In this document: piece by piece, positions 1 through 5,746 of the stretch
How positions within the stretch are numbered: position 1 is the first letter of the stretch
Layout of the letters: each line of letters opens with the position of its first letter
NCBI GenBank assembly: GCA_009700715.1
Contig: WLLM01000044.1
Span: 1-6,480, forward strand
DNA length: 6,480 bases
From: Actinomycetota bacterium
GTDB taxonomy: Bacteria > Actinomycetota > Actinomycetes > Nanopelagicales > Nanopelagicaceae
Reading direction: 5' to 3'
Made by a program: the position numbers and the translations under genes
The notes under the pieces: generated by a model
Seen by the model: the letters and a program-made list of their open reading frames with translations, nothing else
Database searches by the model: none
Told to the model about the DNA's origin: nothing

Positions 1-38
1 ACTAACTTTCCATTAACAAAGTTCTGCAACTTCTTCAT
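1..38 (-). CDS. N-terminal start of a probable aldehyde dehydrogenase (cut by left window edge)
   Basis: Reading leftward from an ATG at 38-36, only 12 codons are visible: MKKLQNFVNGKL, then a partial codon. The pattern N-F-x-x-G-x-x is the usual opening of NAD(P)-dependent aldehyde dehydrogenases (aminobutyraldehyde or semialdehyde types). The family call rests on this short stretch only, so substrate and subfamily are unknown. The start is supported by a purine-rich AAAGGGG at 55-49, ten bases upstream and inside the end of the preceding gene, and by position: the ATG begins one base after the TAA of the DinB-type gene (42-40). The tight junction suggests the last gene of the window and this one share a message and may be translationally coupled. 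It could instead be a different protein that happens to begin this way. Confidence 0.5.
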   Translation of the reverse strand, partial: MKKLQNFVNGKL

Positions 39-39
39 T

Positions 40-510
40 TTAGTTCTGCCCCTTTACCGCACGGATTAGTTGATCACCATGATCAACCGGATGTTTGGAA
101 TAACCTTCAAGCCATTTAGCGATTGTGTAGTGTCCAGATTCAGAGTGAACACCAGACTTTTCGAGATCAGATTCTTGGAGACGTTTAATGATATCTAGCG
201 ATCCAGCGCGAACCGCAGCAAAGATGGCGATTGAATTTTCGACTGGTGCAGTTTCATATCCAAGTTGTGGCGCAGTTGCCCAAAGATTTTCATCGTAACC
301 TTGAATGATCGAACCTTCTGGTTCGGCAACTAAGCGACGTAAACGTGCATATGACTGCGCTTCTGAATCAGCTAAGTGATGAATGATCTGACGTGCCGAC
401 CAACCTTCAGGGTGCTTAACATCTAACTGGTCTGCGGTAACTCCACGCGCCAAATTAAGGAAGTACTGAGTTGATGATTCGTAGACGGCTGATTGTTCTT
501 GGATGCTCAT
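40..510 (-). CDS. DinB/YfiT-type putative metal-dependent protein, 156 aa
   Basis: A small four-helix-bundle protein of the DinB superfamily, most like the YfiT-type putative metal-dependent hydrolases. What is seen: GWSARQIIHHLADSE at residues 36-50, with a helix-2 histidine (H45, or H44); YDENLW at 72-77, a stretch typical of YfiT-like members; and HPVDH near the end, giving H140 and H144. These three histidines match the metal-binding triad of the family (His, then H-x3-H). The length is normal for the family. The reaction is unknown; relatives are assigned hydrolase or thiol-transfer roles, and none can be picked from sequence. The start at 510 (MSIQEQ) is preferred over an in-frame ATG at 588, because the longer form runs back through the rlmN end and its extra residues do not resemble the family. 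There is no clear Shine-Dalgarno; the start lies 10 bases after the rlmN stop, so coupling is likely. Confidence 0.8.
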   Translation of the reverse strand: MSIQEQSAVYESSTQYFLNLARGVTADQLDVKHPEGWSARQIIHHLADSEAQSYARLRRLVAEPEGSIIQGYDENLWATAPQLGYETAPVENSIAIFAAVRAGSLDIIKRLQESDLEKSGVHSESGHYTIAKWLEGYSKHPVDHGDQLIRAVKGQN

Positions 511-520
511 ACCGTTGAGT

Positions 521-1630
521 CTATTTACTCTTTTCGGCCGCTGCCAACTGCCCGCAGGCGCCATCGATTTCGCGTCCCCGCGTATCACGCACGGTTACAG
601 GGACCCCGTAGCTTTCAAGAATTCGTACAAACTCGGCCTCGTCCTCGCGACGCGAGGCTGTCCACTTAGAGCCCGGGGTTGGGTTAAGCGGGATCAAGTT
701 GACGTGAGCATTGCGACTCTTAAGTAGGCGGCCCAGTAAATCCGCGCGCCAAGATTGATCATTGATGTCGCGGATTAGCGCATACTCAATTGAATAGCGG
801 CGGCCGGTCTTCTTTTCGTAAGCATCGGCTGCAGCCAGTACTTCACGGACTTTAAAGCGCGAGTTAATAGGAACAAGCGAATCGCGAAGTTCGTCATCTG
901 GGGTGTGAAGTGAAACTGCCAAGGTGCAGTTAATTCCTTCATCCATAAGTTTTTCAATTCCATTAACAAGCCCAACAGTTGAAACTGTTACTGAACGAGC
1001 AGATATGCCAAGTCCATCTGGATTAGGAGCGGTGATGTTACGCAGGGTGCGTACAACTGCGTTGTAGTTGGCAAGTGGTTCGCCCATTCCCATAAAGACG
1101 ATATTGGAAAGACGCGCTTCTCCCCCAGGTAGTTCACCGTTAACGCACGCGCGAGCGGCGGCAACAATTTGCTCGGTGATTTCTCCAGCCGTTAGGTTGC
1201 GCGTTAAACCAGCTTGGCCGGTGGCACAGAATGGACAGTTCATTCCGCACCCTGCTTGCGATGAAATACAAACGGTTACGCGATCTGTGTAGCGCATCAA
1301 CACTGACTCAACCAGTACGCCATCGTGTAATTTCCATAAATCCTTGCGCGTCATCCCGTTATCAGTGGTGCGCGTTGTTACAAGTTCAATTAGCTTTGGT
1401 GTAAATATCTCGGCAACTTTGCTCCGCATATCTGCCGGAATATCTGTCCAAGTTTCTGGGTCATTCGATAAATGAGTGAAGTAATGCGTTGCCACTTGGT
1501 TGGCGCGGAATGCGGGCAAACCATTTTCTACGGCAAGAGCGCGACGTTCTTCGGGTGAGAAATCCGCTAAATGTTTCGGCGCTTTTTTACGTTGCACTGG
1601 CTCATCAAAAACCAGTTTTATCTCGGTCAT
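521..1630 (-). CDS. rlmN: Dual-specificity 23S rRNA A2503 / tRNA A37 C2-methyltransferase RlmN, 369 aa
   Basis: A cytoplasmic radical-SAM enzyme that methylates C2 of adenine 2503 in 23S rRNA and of adenine 37 in certain tRNAs. The [4Fe-4S]-binding C-x3-C-x2-C motif is CGMNCPFC, giving C128, C132 and C135. The two extra catalytic cysteines of RlmN are present: C121 (in CISSQAGC, seven residues before the cluster, matching E. coli C118) and C359 (in [10 protein letters not shown], matching C355, the methyl-carrying cysteine). The SAM-binding GMGEP is at residues 181-185. The N-terminal accessory domain occupies about residues 15-95. The length is normal. The ATG overlaps the cdsA stop as ATGA (1630-1627), with no Shine-Dalgarno, so initiation probably depends on ribosomes finishing cdsA. 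Both catalytic cysteines and the GACGQL tail favour RlmN over the related Cfr (C8 methylation). Confidence 0.96.
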   Translation of the reverse strand: MTEIKLVFDEPVQRKKAPKHLADFSPEERRALAVENGLPAFRANQVATHYFTHLSNDPETWTDIPADMRSKVAEIFTPKLIELVTTRTTDNGMTRKDLWKLHDGVLVESVLMRYTDRVTVCISSQAGCGMNCPFCATGQAGLTRNLTAGEITEQIVAAARACVNGELPGGEARLSNIVFMGMGEPLANYNAVVRTLRNITAPNPDGLGISARSVTVSTVGLVNGIEKLMDEGINCTLAVSLHTPDDELRDSLVPINSRFKVREVLAAADAYEKKTGRRYSIEYALIRDINDQSWRADLLGRLLKSRNAHVNLIPLNPTPGSKWTASRREDEAEFVRILESYGVPVTVRDTRGREIDGACGQLAAAEKSK

Positions 1631-2472
1631 AGAAAACGCTTAACAAGTTCAAGCGCGAGCCAAAGCGCCGGCGCTGAAAGAAGGACTGAATCTAAGCGAT
1701 CGAGCATTCCACCATGTCCGGGAAGCAGAGTGCCCATATCTTTAAGTGACATATCGCGCTTGAGTGCGCTCTCGATAAGATCGCCGGAAGTAGCTGTAAA
1801 CACGATCATTAAGCCGGCGATTATTCCGATCCACCAATGCATATGCATGATGTAGTGGAAGGCAAGTGCGCCACCGATTGCGGTAAAAATTATCGAACCG
1901 GCTAAACCTTCCCAAGATTTCTTTGGACTGATCTTTGGAACCATCGGATGTTTGCCGACCAAGACTCCAACCAAATAGCCGAAGGTGTCGTTGCAGCCAA
2001 CCAAAACAACAAAGGTCATTACGCGATGCCAGCCGGTGCTTGGTCGTGCAAGCAAGATCAAGAATCCAGCCATAAATGGCAAGTAGATAAGCGACATGGT
2101 TGTGGCAGTGGCATTTGCAACAAACTTTTCAGGTCCACGGCGAAGTAGTGAAATAAGAAGTACCGGAAAGGCAATAGCGGTTGCGATAGCAAGTCCTGCA
2201 ACTGCGCCAACCCATGTGGCATAACTAAGACCAATTGTGGCCAGGGTTAAGCCGCGGAATGAGATGTAAATATCGCGCTGCGCGAAGGCTTTGGAAAGTT
2301 CGCGGACTCCGAGGATTACGGCGATACATACAAGGCCAGCGAAAATCACGCGCTCGTACGATAAAGCAAACCAAACAAGAGCGATCAGAGATAGCGAAAC
2401 AGCGATTGAAGGAAGGAGTTTTCTTCCAGCGCGCTTATTGATCGCTTCATTGATCGAATGTAAATCTGACAC
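1627..2472 (-). CDS. cdsA: Phosphatidate cytidylyltransferase (CDP-diglyceride synthase), 281 aa
   Basis: An integral membrane enzyme that makes CDP-diacylglycerol from CTP and phosphatidic acid, the entry point to bacterial phospholipids. The CDS signature is intact at residues 235-261: SALKR, then KD, then LPGHGG and DRLD, holding the metal-binding aspartates. Upstream conserved pieces are NDTFGYLVG (161-169) and [10 protein letters not shown] (180-189). Hydrophobic segments are visible at about 20-38, 41-56, 75-110, 124-142, 151-172, 192-208, 213-228 and 262-276, consistent with a polytopic protein. The start is GTG at 2472-2470. No normally spaced Shine-Dalgarno precedes it; the only strong one, AAGGAGG at 2518-2512, is 39 bases away on the far side of a perfect hairpin. 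The gap to frr is 19 bases, and the stop overlaps the rlmN start. No ATG lies near the N-terminus in frame, so GTG is the best choice. Confidence 0.95.
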   Translation of the reverse strand: MSDLHSINEAINKRAGRKLLPSIAVSLSLIALVWFALSYERVIFAGLVCIAVILGVRELSKAFAQRDIYISFRGLTLATIGLSYATWVGAVAGLAIATAIAFPVLLISLLRRGPEKFVANATATTMSLIYLPFMAGFLILLARPSTGWHRVMTFVVLVGCNDTFGYLVGVLVGKHPMVPKISPKKSWEGLAGSIIFTAIGGALAFHYIMHMHWWIGIIAGLMIVFTATSGDLIESALKRDMSLKDMGTLLPGHGGMLDRLDSVLLSAPALWLALELVKRFL

Positions 2473-2484
2473 TTGTCGGTTTCG

Positions 2485-2510
2485 AGAACTTCTAGACTTC
2501 TAGAAGTTCT
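2485..2510 (-). promoter_or_regulatory. Perfect 12-bp inverted repeat (mRNA hairpin) across the frr stop codon, upstream of cdsA
   Basis: The arms AGAACTTCTAGA (2485-2496) and TCTAGAAGTTCT (2499-2510) are exact reverse complements with two bases between; as RNA this would be an 11-bp stem with a 4-base loop. It encodes the last frr residues and contains the frr TAG (2494-2492). On the transcribed strand it is followed by a purine-rich stretch and not a run of U, so it does not fit an intrinsic terminator. It lies between AAGGAGG (2518-2512) and the cdsA GTG. Looping it out would cut the distance from 39 to 13 bases. The repeat is seen directly; the function is inference. Confidence 0.6.
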
Positions 2511-3055
2511 GCCTCCTTATGCTTTAGGAGGTCATCGATCTTGGCCACATGTTCTGAAGTAACTTTTTCAAGTTCCTTCTCACCACGCGCTAGATCGTCT
2601 TTGCCAATGTCGCCATCTTTTTCTAGCTTTTCCATCATTTCTTTAGCTGCACGACGAATATTGCGGATTGAAACTTTTGAATCTTCGGCTTTGCCCTTAG
2701 CAACCTTGATGTAATCCTTGCGGCGCTCTTCAGAAAGTTGTGGCAGAGCTACGCGAATGACAACTCCATCGTTACCCGGATTTACACCCAAATCGGATTC
2801 GCGGATTGCTTTTTCGATACCAGCCATTGCTCCCTTATCGAATGGGGCAACGATTGCTAGACGAGCTTCAGGAACTTGAATTGAAGCGAGTTGTGAAAGC
2901 GGGGTGTAGGTACCGTAGTAATCCACCATGATCTTGTTAAAGAGCGCTGGATGAGCACGGCCAGTGCGGATAGTTGCGAAATCATCTTTGGCAACTTCAA
3001 CCGCTTTATCCATCTTGCTCTGCGCATCGGCTAGAGCACTTGCTACATCTGCCAT
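2492..3055 (-). CDS. frr: Ribosome recycling factor, 187 aa
   Basis: RRF works with EF-G to split the post-termination ribosome so that subunits and mRNA can be reused; it is cytoplasmic and normally essential. The full length matches the family (about 185 residues). Conserved features: RTGRAHPALF at residues 30-39, the hinge/domain II region with TPLSQLASIQVPEARL, VNPGNDGVVIR at 91-101, the block LPQLSEERRKDYIKVAK ending at 120, and IRNIRR at 130-135 in the long helical domain I. The ATG at 3055-3053 is preceded by AGGAG at 3067-3063, seven bases away, a good ribosome binding site. It follows pyrH after a 52-base gap. Its 3' end carries the inverted repeat described separately, and its terminal Lys-Glu-Ala codons form the AAGGAGG upstream of cdsA. 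Confidence 0.97.
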   Translation of the reverse strand: MADVASALADAQSKMDKAVEVAKDDFATIRTGRAHPALFNKIMVDYYGTYTPLSQLASIQVPEARLAIVAPFDKGAMAGIEKAIRESDLGVNPGNDGVVIRVALPQLSEERRKDYIKVAKGKAEDSKVSIRNIRRAAKEMMEKLEKDGDIGKDDLARGEKELEKVTSEHVAKIDDLLKHKEAELLEV

Positions 3056-3107
3056 TTTCCTGCTCCTCTAATTGATCCTGCTTTGATAAACGCTAATTTA
3101 AATCAGG

Positions 3108-3830
3108 TTAAGAAACTAAAGTTCCAATCTTTTCACCGCGAACGGCGCGTGCAATATTGCCATTGGCCATTAGGTCAAAGACGATAATTGGTAACTTGTT
3201 CTCACGGCAGAGGCTAAATGCTGCGGCATCTGCAACTGCGAGTGATTTGGAAAGTACTTCGTTATATGAAATCTCATCAAATTTTGTTGCAGAAGAATCC
3301 TTCTTAGGATCTGCGCTGTAAACACCATCAACACCGCTCTTGGCAAGCAGTAACGCTTCCGAACCAATTTCAAGTGCCCGCTGTGCGGCAACTGTGTCGG
3401 TTGTAAAGAATGGCATTCCTGCGCCTGCGCCGAAAATTACTACGCGACCTTTTTCAAGGTGGCGAATTGCGCGACGTGGGATGTAAGGCTCTGCAACTTG
3501 ACCCATGGTGATCGCGGTTTGTACGCGAGTGTCAACGCCTTCTTTTTCTAGAAAATCTTGGAGCGCAAGACAGTTCATAACTGTTCCAAGCATTCCCATG
3601 TAGTCAGCGCGGGCGCGATCCATACCAACTTGCTGAAGTTCGGCGCCGCGGAAGTAATTACCGCCACCAACTACAACTGCCATTTGCACGCCAGTTTTTA
3701 CTACATCTTTAATTTGCTTTGCGACATCGCGCATAACATCGATATCTACGCCGATGCCTTTTTCTCCCCCGAAAACTTCTCCGGAAAGTTTAAGGAGCAC
3801 CCGCCGATACGTTCCTCTTGTACCGGGCAT
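3108..3830 (-). CDS. pyrH: UMP kinase (uridylate kinase), 240 aa
   Basis: A cytoplasmic hexameric enzyme of the amino-acid-kinase fold that phosphorylates UMP to UDP with ATP; in bacteria it is commonly activated by GTP and inhibited by UTP. Features: LLKLSGE at residues 12-18 (phosphate-binding Lys14), [11 protein letters not shown] at 52-62, [16 protein letters not shown] at 71-86, the glycine-rich [13 protein letters not shown] at 134-146, and [15 protein letters not shown] at 164-178 for ATP binding. The length is typical. The ATG at 3830-3828 has AAGGAG at 3841-3836, five bases away; that site is complementary to codons 10-13 (see the hairpin entry). A 35-base gap separates it from tsf. 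The place between tsf and frr is the common bacterial arrangement. CdsA downstream consumes CTP, so PyrH indirectly supplies it. Confidence 0.97.
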   Translation of the reverse strand: MPGTRGTYRRVLLKLSGEVFGGEKGIGVDIDVMRDVAKQIKDVVKTGVQMAVVVGGGNYFRGAELQQVGMDRARADYMGMLGTVMNCLALQDFLEKEGVDTRVQTAITMGQVAEPYIPRRAIRHLEKGRVVIFGAGAGMPFFTTDTVAAQRALEIGSEALLLAKSGVDGVYSADPKKDSSATKFDEISYNEVLSKSLAVADAAAFSLCRENKLPIIVFDLMANGNIARAVRGEKIGTLVS

Positions 3831-3841
3831 GGGTGCTCCTT
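3792..3841 (-). promoter_or_regulatory. Hairpin burying the pyrH ribosome binding site and framing its start codon
   Basis: In the message, AAGGAGCACCC (3841-3831, including the Shine-Dalgarno) is perfectly complementary over 11 bases to GGGUGCUCCUU (3802-3792, codons 10-13). Inside it, CCGGUAC (3826-3820) pairs with GUAUCGG (3810-3804) over 7 bp with one G-U, closing a 9-base loop at 3819-3811. AUGC (3830-3827) faces a single C (3803) in an internal loop. The Shine-Dalgarno is therefore paired and the AUG is held between two helices. The complementarity is read directly. A role in restraining or regulating pyrH translation is inferred; the ligand or protein, if any, is unknown. Confidence 0.6.
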
Positions 3842-3865
3842 TTCTAAATCGACGTTCTGGCTAGT

Positions 3866-4693
3866 TTACTGACCTACGCGGAAACGGTGGAATGCCTTGA
3901 CGGCGGTTCCTGCCTCATCGAGGATCTGCTTAACGGTCTTCTTCGCATCTTTAGCGAAAGCCTGCTCGATCAAGGAAACTTCCTTGACGAAGCCGGTTAC
4001 GCGACCTTCGATGATCTTAGAAAGTGAAGCCTCTGGCTTACCTTCCTCGCGGGCTGTTTCCTCAGCGATGCGTCGCTCATTTTCGATGAGATCGGCAGGA
4101 ACATCTTCGCGATTCACAAACTTAGGTGCGAATGCGGCGATGTGCTGGGCAATATCTTTACCAACTTCAGCTGCTTCTTTTGCAAGTGAAACTAGTACGC
4201 CAACTTGTGGTGGAAGATCTGGTGAAGTCTTGTGTAGGTAAAGTCCAACTGGACCATCTACAACAGCGACGTTACGAATTTCGATCTTCTCGCCAAGTGT
4301 TGCGTTGCCTTCATCGATAACTGATTGAACGCTCTTGCCGTTAGACATTGTTGAAGCAAGGAATGCCTCAACAGTTGCTGTCTTTGAAGCAAGTAGGTGA
4401 TCAACTAGTTCATCACCAAGTGCGATAAAACGCTCGCCCTTTGCAACGAAGTCAGTTTCGCAGTTGAGCTCGAGCATTACTCCGAGGTCTCCTGAAACCT
4501 TTGCAACTACTAGACCATTTGAAGTTAAGCGACCTTCGCGCTTGGTAACTCCCTTAAGTCCTTTTACACGGATGAGATCGAGGGCTTTGTCGTAATCGCC
4601 ATCTGCTTCATCAAGTGCCTTCTTGCAATCGAGCATTCCTGCTGCTGTTGCTTCGCGAAGACGCTTTACATCATCTGCTGAATAGTTAGCCAA
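3866..4693 (-). CDS. tsf: Translation elongation factor Ts, 275 aa, TTG start
   Basis: EF-Ts is the nucleotide exchange factor that regenerates EF-Tu-GTP. The N-terminal UBA-like domain (about residues 1-50) carries the first family signature, LREATAAGMLDCKKAL at 12-27. The EF-Tu-contacting TDFV is at 80-83 in LNCETDFVAKGERF. The dimerisation/core region follows, with KFVNREDVPADLIENER around 192-208 and the C-terminal EQAFAKDAKKTVKQIL. The length is normal for actinobacterial EF-Ts. The start is TTG at 4693-4691: the protein aligns from (M)ANYSADDVKRLRE, as EF-Ts proteins usually begin; no in-frame ATG or GTG lies upstream before the rpsB end; and GGAGG at 4708-4704 is ten bases before the TTG. 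The next ATG (residue 20) would remove conserved sequence. The gap to rpsB is 5 bases. Confidence 0.97.
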   Translation of the reverse strand: MANYSADDVKRLREATAAGMLDCKKALDEADGDYDKALDLIRVKGLKGVTKREGRLTSNGLVVAKVSGDLGVMLELNCETDFVAKGERFIALGDELVDHLLASKTATVEAFLASTMSNGKSVQSVIDEGNATLGEKIEIRNVAVVDGPVGLYLHKTSPDLPPQVGVLVSLAKEAAEVGKDIAQHIAAFAPKFVNREDVPADLIENERRIAEETAREEGKPEASLSKIIEGRVTGFVKEVSLIEQAFAKDAKKTVKQILDEAGTAVKAFHRFRVGQ

Positions 4694-4698
4694 TTTAC

Positions 4699-5478
4699 TT
4701 ATGCCTCCGGAGTTGTTGGAACTGCTTCAAGGATTTCTTTTGCTAGCGCTTCTGTAGCAGCTGCTTCAGTTGCGGCAGGTGTTGGTGCAGCTGCTGTGCG
4801 AGCTTTCATGCCCTCAACAATTGCATCAGTGATAACGCGAGTAAGTAGTCCGATTGAACGGATTGCATCGTCGTTACCTGGAATCTTGTAATCAACTTCA
4901 TCTGGATCGCAGTTTGTGTCAAGGATCGCAATAACTGGGATTCCAAGCTTCTTTGCCTCTGCAACTGCGAGGTGCTCCTTCTTGGTATCAACAACCCAAA
5001 TTGCTGAAGGCAACTTGGTCATGTGACGGATACCGTCGAGGTTCTTAAATAGCTTTTCGCGCTCACGTCGAAGAACAAGAAGTTCTTTCTTAGTAAGCAG
5101 AAGGTCATTTGCATTCTCAAGAGCTTCTAGCTCCTTGAGGCGCTGAATGCGCTTGTAAACAGTTGGGAAGTTAGTGAGCATTCCACCTAACCAGCGCTCA
5201 GTGACGGTTGGCATTCCAACGCGCGCAGCCTGCTGCATGATCGGTTCGTGTGCTTGCTTCTTTGTTCCAACGAATAGAACGTGTCCGCCCTTTGCGACGG
5301 TGTCCTTTACGAATTCATATGCTTGGTCGATAAGTGCAAGTGATTGCTGGATATCGATGATGTAGATGCCGTTGCGCTCTGTGAAAATAAAGCGCTTCAT
5401 CTTTGGGTTCCAGCGACGTGTCTGATGTCCGAAGTGGACTCCACTGTCGAGGAGTTCTCGCATTGTTACAACTGCCAT
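4699..5478 (-). CDS. rpsB: 30S ribosomal protein S2, 259 aa
   Basis: S2 is a late-assembling small-subunit protein between head and body of the 30S, and helps recruit S1 in bacteria that have it. Conserved blocks: [19 protein letters not shown] at residues 9-27, [14 protein letters not shown] at 30-43, [11 protein letters not shown] at 94-104, [20 protein letters not shown] at 156-175 and the [14 protein letters not shown] stretch at 179-192. The helical insert at about 107-147 is rich in Leu, Glu, Arg and Lys and is likely the family's coiled coil. Residues 228-259 are an Ala/Thr/Pro-rich tail, common in actinobacterial S2. The ATG at 5478-5476 is chosen because AAGGAG (5493-5488) is nine bases upstream and the protein begins with the family's [11 protein letters not shown] longer reading from a TTG at 5517 would start inside a hairpin and adds non-conserved residues. 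Confidence 0.98.
   Translation of the reverse strand: MAVVTMRELLDSGVHFGHQTRRWNPKMKRFIFTERNGIYIIDIQQSLALIDQAYEFVKDTVAKGGHVLFVGTKKQAHEPIMQQAARVGMPTVTERWLGGMLTNFPTVYKRIQRLKELEALENANDLLLTKKELLVLRREREKLFKNLDGIRHMTKLPSAIWVVDTKKEHLAVAEAKKLGIPVIAILDTNCDPDEVDYKIPGNDDAIRSIGLLTRVITDAIVEGMKARTAAAPTPAATEAAATEALAKEILEAVPTTPEA
4704..4708 (-). promoter_or_regulatory. Ribosome binding site that fixes the tsf TTG start
   Basis: GGAGG, formed by the penultimate codons of rpsB, lies ten bases upstream of the TTG at 4693-4691. No other start codon is served by it, so it supports the unusual initiation codon of tsf. Confidence 0.6.
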
Positions 5479-5496
5479 GGCAGCGTTCTCCTTTTT

Positions 5497-5524
5497 AGGT
5501 TTTTGCGCACAGCGCAATAAACCT
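5497..5524 (-). promoter_or_regulatory. rpsB leader hairpin just upstream of the Shine-Dalgarno
   Basis: In the message, AGGUUU, a bulged A, then UUGCGC (5524-5512) pair with GCGCAA and AAACCU (5508-5497) around a UGU loop: 12 bp with a single bulged base. The stem ends three bases before AAGGAG (5493-5488) of rpsB. It is followed by A-rich sequence, so it is not a terminator. In E. coli, S2 represses rpsB-tsf by binding structure upstream of rpsB. A comparable role here is a reasonable inference but is not shown. Confidence 0.5.
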
Positions 5525-5746
5525 GCTCGGTTAATGGCTTAACAATTTGTTAGGCCCGTCGCACCTACAACGCCGACCAATTTTTTTAATCTTTCTTACA
5601 AGATTTCAAAAGTGGACCGAAGTGGCTTGTATTCCCTGCGAAGCAGTTCATACATAAGTGCTGAGATGTCACCAAAGGTTCCATTACAGAATGTCTCTAG
5701 TGCAGGGGAAATCTTACCTTCCGCCGAGGGGTGCTAAATCCACCAG
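5525..5746. other. Remainder of the xerC-rpsB interval, no supported gene
   Basis: This stretch contains the leader palindrome listed separately and otherwise no convincing gene. A 32-codon minus-strand reading frame (5684-5586) lacks a ribosome binding site. An AATCTT/AAGATT inverted repeat (5588-5605) has its T run on the wrong side for a terminator in either direction. The rpsB promoter should be here or upstream; the best pair I see is TTGGTG (5675-5670) and TATGAA (5652-5647) with 17 bases between on the minus strand, too weak to call. Confidence 0.4.
5536..5556 (-). promoter_or_regulatory. Imperfect palindrome in the rpsB leader with an alternative pairing partner
   Basis: The message reads GGCCUAACAA, A, UUGUUAAGCC: arms of ten bases with one C-A mismatch. 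The central CCUAACAA (5555-5548) can instead pair with an upstream UUGUAGG (5571-5565) if one A bulges out. The two helices are mutually exclusive. It could be an RNA switch or S2-binding element, or a protein-binding DNA palindrome. No function can be assigned. Confidence 0.35.

Noticed and set aside
40..588. A 182-residue form of the DinB-type protein starting inside rlmN.
   Set aside because: The first 26 residues are the rlmN 3' end in another frame and do not resemble the family; the ATG at 510 gives the normal length.
3558..3872. Plus-strand open frames opposite pyrH, tsf, rlmN and xerC (for example this one of 104 codons).
   Set aside because: They lie antisense to strongly conserved genes, have no recognisable domains, and are expected shadows of the coding strand.
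4699..5517. A 272-residue S2 with 13 extra N-terminal residues from a TTG at 5517-5515.
   Set aside because: The extension is not S2-like, starts inside a hairpin, and covers the good ribosome binding site of the ATG at 5478.
5588..5605. AATCTT/AAGATT inverted repeat next to a run of seven T, as a terminator of xerC.
   Set aside because: On the minus strand the hairpin is followed by A, not T; on the plus strand the T run precedes it. Neither orientation makes an intrinsic terminator.
5647..5675. Promoter-like TTGGTG and TATGAA, 17 bases apart, upstream of rpsB.
   Set aside because: Each element matches the consensus only partly, and such pairs are common by chance in AT-rich sequence, so it is not listed as a promoter.
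5586..5684. A 32-residue minus-strand frame with a C-x2-C and a third cysteine in the xerC-rpsB interval.
   Set aside because: There is no ribosome binding site, its length is within chance expectation, and it resembles nothing I recognise. Conservation in relatives would be needed to revive it.
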